From: Apostichopus japonicus | Lineage: Eukaryota > Echinodermata > Holothuroidea > Aspidochirotida > Stichopodidae | DNA: 64,000 nucleotides | Direction of reading: 5' to 3' | Assembly (NCBI RefSeq): GCF_037975245.1 | Contig: NC_092564.1 | Span: 20,997,984-21,061,983, forward strand | Shown: positions 61,656 through 64,000 of the stretch, piece after piece | Layout: the number at the start of each line of letters is the position of its first letter | Numbering within the stretch: the stretch's first letter is position 1 | The notes under the pieces: model-generated | The model's input: only the letters and a program-made list of their open reading frames with translations | What the model was told of the DNA's origin: nothing | Databases searched by the model: none | Translations under genes and position numbers: made by a program

Positions 61656-62370
61656 TTAACTCTAATTACCATCTTTCTGTAATATGTAAATTGAACACGC
61701 ATTGACTGTATCAAAATTGAGATAAACAACAAAGTTGCCTGTATAATTAAATATCGATTTATGCAGTCATTTTAGGGACACATCTAAGTTGCATTGAAAT
61801 AAAATCACTAATTACTTCCATCTTAACTGTCACTTTTGGTGAAAAATTTGAGCAGGTTATTATAGGTTGATCAAATAATACCTAATTTTGAGTATTTACT
61901 CGGTAGGCTTGGTTAAAAAGGACATTTACCAACCAAACAAAACAGTTTGAAAGCAAGCAAGCAGGCATGAATTTATTTTTATTATTGATTTCATTCTGCA
62001 CTAACTGGCCAGCATTGCAAGTTTCTCAGGAAGTCAAAACAGGAACAATATTTTACCTGAATAAACTTGATTTAGATCCAGAGGGACTGCAATGAATAGT
62101 AGTTTGTTCAGATAAACTTAGATTCACTTTAATAAAGCATCTTGTTTCATAACTTTATGATGAATAATTTAAAATACAGGATATTTGGTATTAAGTTCAT
62201 TTCCATGACCCAGATCAAGTCATATTAATCCACCTTCTACAATAAACTGTATTGCATTGTGTTGTAAACATGTTGGTACTGTACATTGCTAGTTACAAAT
62301 AGATATTAAACTAGTGGCTACTTAAACTGCATAATTACTAGATGAAGATGAAAATTACCAGCAATATATA

Positions 62371-62930
62371 CAGATTAGCTTGGCTTAGGTGCAAATTGCC
62401 TGTGTAAAGCAGATTAGCTTGGCTTAGGAGCAAATTGCCTGTGTAAAGCAGATTAGCTAGGCAAAGGTGCATAATTGCCTGTGTAAAGCAGATAAACTTG
62501 GATAAGGTGCATAATTGCCTGTGTAAAGCAGATTCGCTTGGCAAAGATGCATAATTGTCTGTGTAAAGCAGATTAGCTTGGCAAAGGTGCATAATTGTCT
62601 GTGTAAAGCAGATAAACTTGGATAAGGTGCATAATTGCCTGTGTAAAGCAGATTAGCTTGGCAAAGGTGCATAATTGTCTGTGTAAAGCAGATAAACTTG
62701 GATAAGGTGCATAATTGCCTGTGTAAAGCAGATTAGCTTGGCAAAGGTGCATAATTGTCTGTGTAAAGCAGATAAACTTGGATAAGGTGCATAATTGCCT
62801 GTGTAAAGCAGATTAGCTTGGCAAAGATGCATAATTGCCTGTGTAAAGCAGATTAGCTTGGCAAAGATGCATAATTGACTGTGTAAAGCAGATTAGGTTG
62901 GCTAAGGTGCATAATTGACTGTGTAAAGGA
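62371..62930. repeat. Tandem repeat, 14 x 40 bp with an 80-bp higher-order period
   Basis: Units of GATTAGCTTGGCAAAGGTGC then ATAATTGCCTGTGTAAAGCA. From about 62601 to 62800 the version GATTAGCTTGGCAAAGG alternates with GATAAACTTGGATAAGG, giving 80 bp. Each unit has a TAATTG homeodomain-type core. Minus-strand open frames (repeats of QANLLYTGN) are artefacts. Confidence 0.94.
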
Positions 62931-64000
62931 GCACGCACACAGAGCAGTATATATAGTACAAAAGGAGGTGAAAGAAACTGCCGTAGGCCAAAACTCTGTT
63001 CAGTTTCAAGCTTACAGATCATTGGTTAATAGGATTGTTAGATCTACTGTGTGTTTTACCGCCCTCTGTCATTCAATAAACTGCCGGATAATGAATAAGT
63101 GATATTTCTTCTTTGCCCATATCTCACTGTATACATTGGTGTAGTCTTAGGACCTTCTGTGACATTGTGAACAGAATTAGGGATCAGAAGCTATCTGTGG
63201 TGAACAGTACCTAGATTATTTCATGATGGGCAGAACAAGGCAGATAGTGATATGTTATGAAAATGAACTTTATAGCAATATGATGAACCTGTAAATTAAA
63301 TTATTCTTAAAGGCATTGAAGACTTGGCCTAAACCGCGTGCGGTCGTCTGAAAAAGTTAACTTTCTGTTGCTTGCAAGTGACTTTTTGTTCGTGTCGCTA
63401 CAAAATGCAGACAGTAATGAAACGTGATACCTTAATTGTTATCTTTAGCTGGACACGAGATGTCAATCGCTGTATCGTTTGTACACTGTGCTGTGGGTAT
63501 TGACCGCAGCTGTATGTACTGACTGTACACCAGTGTCTAATTACCAACTGTAGCAAGCTGTGTGTGTATCTTCTGGGATCGATGGTGGTGTTTAACACTT
63601 CTGTTACACCTCATTCGAAACTAGGTCAAATTACCGGCATTAGACGTTTCTTTTTGCGCGAGTCTTCACACCCTTTAAGATTAGAACAAGAAATGCAGAC
63701 ATGTTACAAAATCAATTATGGAACATTTGATAAAATTCCTAGCTTGTTCTTAAATTTCATAGTGGTGGAAAACATGTAAATTAAAAACACAGCCAGAGAA
63801 TTTTGTCATGTCTACCTTGAGTATTAAATCAGTACTTTTTTAGCACAGGAATTAGCCACTTTGCAAAGAATTAGCAACTGAAAACTGTTGTCATGCATTA
63901 ACATGAACACTATAGTTTGTTTGCAAACAAAAGTGCTGGCCGACACTGTTCCATTTTGACTATGATGTATTGATCTTATTAACATAATCACTGTACAGCC

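Larger units (their letters stand above)
58965..64000 (+). other. Intron 4 of the nuclear receptor gene (5' part)
   Basis: Starts GTAAGA at 58965 and runs past the window end. It contains a TA microsatellite (58997-59047), the elements at 60372 and 61094 and the array at 62371. About 59050-60370, 60720-61090, 61660-62370 and 62930-64000 show no supportable gene, and no further ligand-binding-domain exon was found. Confidence 0.75.

Noticed and set aside
62338-63022. Minus-strand frames repeating QANLLYTGN
   Set aside because: Read-through of the 40-bp tandem array.

Overview
The window looks like nuclear DNA of an animal, probably a marine invertebrate. It is AT-rich, most of it is intron, it holds many satellites and transposon families, and it carries spliced exons of an animal-specific gene family. 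A deuterostome invertebrate such as an echinoderm is my guess from the mix of DIRS-like, hAT-like, tRNA-SINE and TTAA-flanked elements. The sequence alone does not settle the species. There are no bacterial-type genes, no CRISPR and no rRNA.

One host gene spans the window on the + strand: a nuclear receptor. Four exons (1-508, 15844-15959, 55196-55328, 58848-58964) join in phase (1, 0, 1) into 291 codons. They cover a hinge rich in Ser, Lys and acidic residues and the first half of a ligand-binding domain (helix 1 region, helix 3 with a PGF motif, helices 4-5 and the following turn). The DNA-binding domain must lie upstream of base 1, and the rest of the ligand-binding domain downstream of base 64000. 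The introns are about 15.3, 39.2, 3.5 and more than 5.0 kb. The receptor is divergent: the usual helix-3 charge-clamp Lys is Glu, and the usual Leu-Lys of helix 4 is Gln-Gln. A possible alternative first exon at 14070-14136 would give a short basic N-terminus with a PKKKLKKR-type nuclear localisation sequence. It splices in phase to exon 2 and skips the DNA-binding domain.

The introns carry the rest. Intron 1 has tandem arrays of 55, 206, about 23, about 50 and 30 bp units. The 30-bp array repeats a pyrimidine tract followed by CAG|GTAA, which resembles a recursive splice site. Intron 2 holds an hAT-type element with a perfect 8-bp target duplication (18110-18488) and 28-, 25-, 18-, 4- and 63-bp arrays. 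It also holds a 2.36-kb element with inverted arrays at its ends (29298-31659), a dead non-LTR reverse transcriptase fragment (36706-37620) and several tRNA-derived SINEs.

The most striking object is a 6.68-kb DIRS-like tyrosine-recombinase retrotransposon at 46317-52995. It has 114-bp inverted terminal repeats and a 99-bp internal complementary region. That region matches the complement of the left end (46 nt) joined to the complement of the right end (53 nt) with no mismatch. Its gag-like, RNase H and recombinase segments are broken and no reverse transcriptase core is visible. Its middle holds unrelated DNA, including an LTR-like piece with three NFI-type palindromes and a heat-shock-element motif. 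Perfect ends with a dead interior suggest recent mobilisation in trans.

Intron 3 has a short 30-bp array. Intron 4 has a TTAA-flanked non-autonomous element (61094-61655, with half copies near 11205 and 21780), a degenerate hAT-like element and a 40-bp array with an 80-bp higher-order period.
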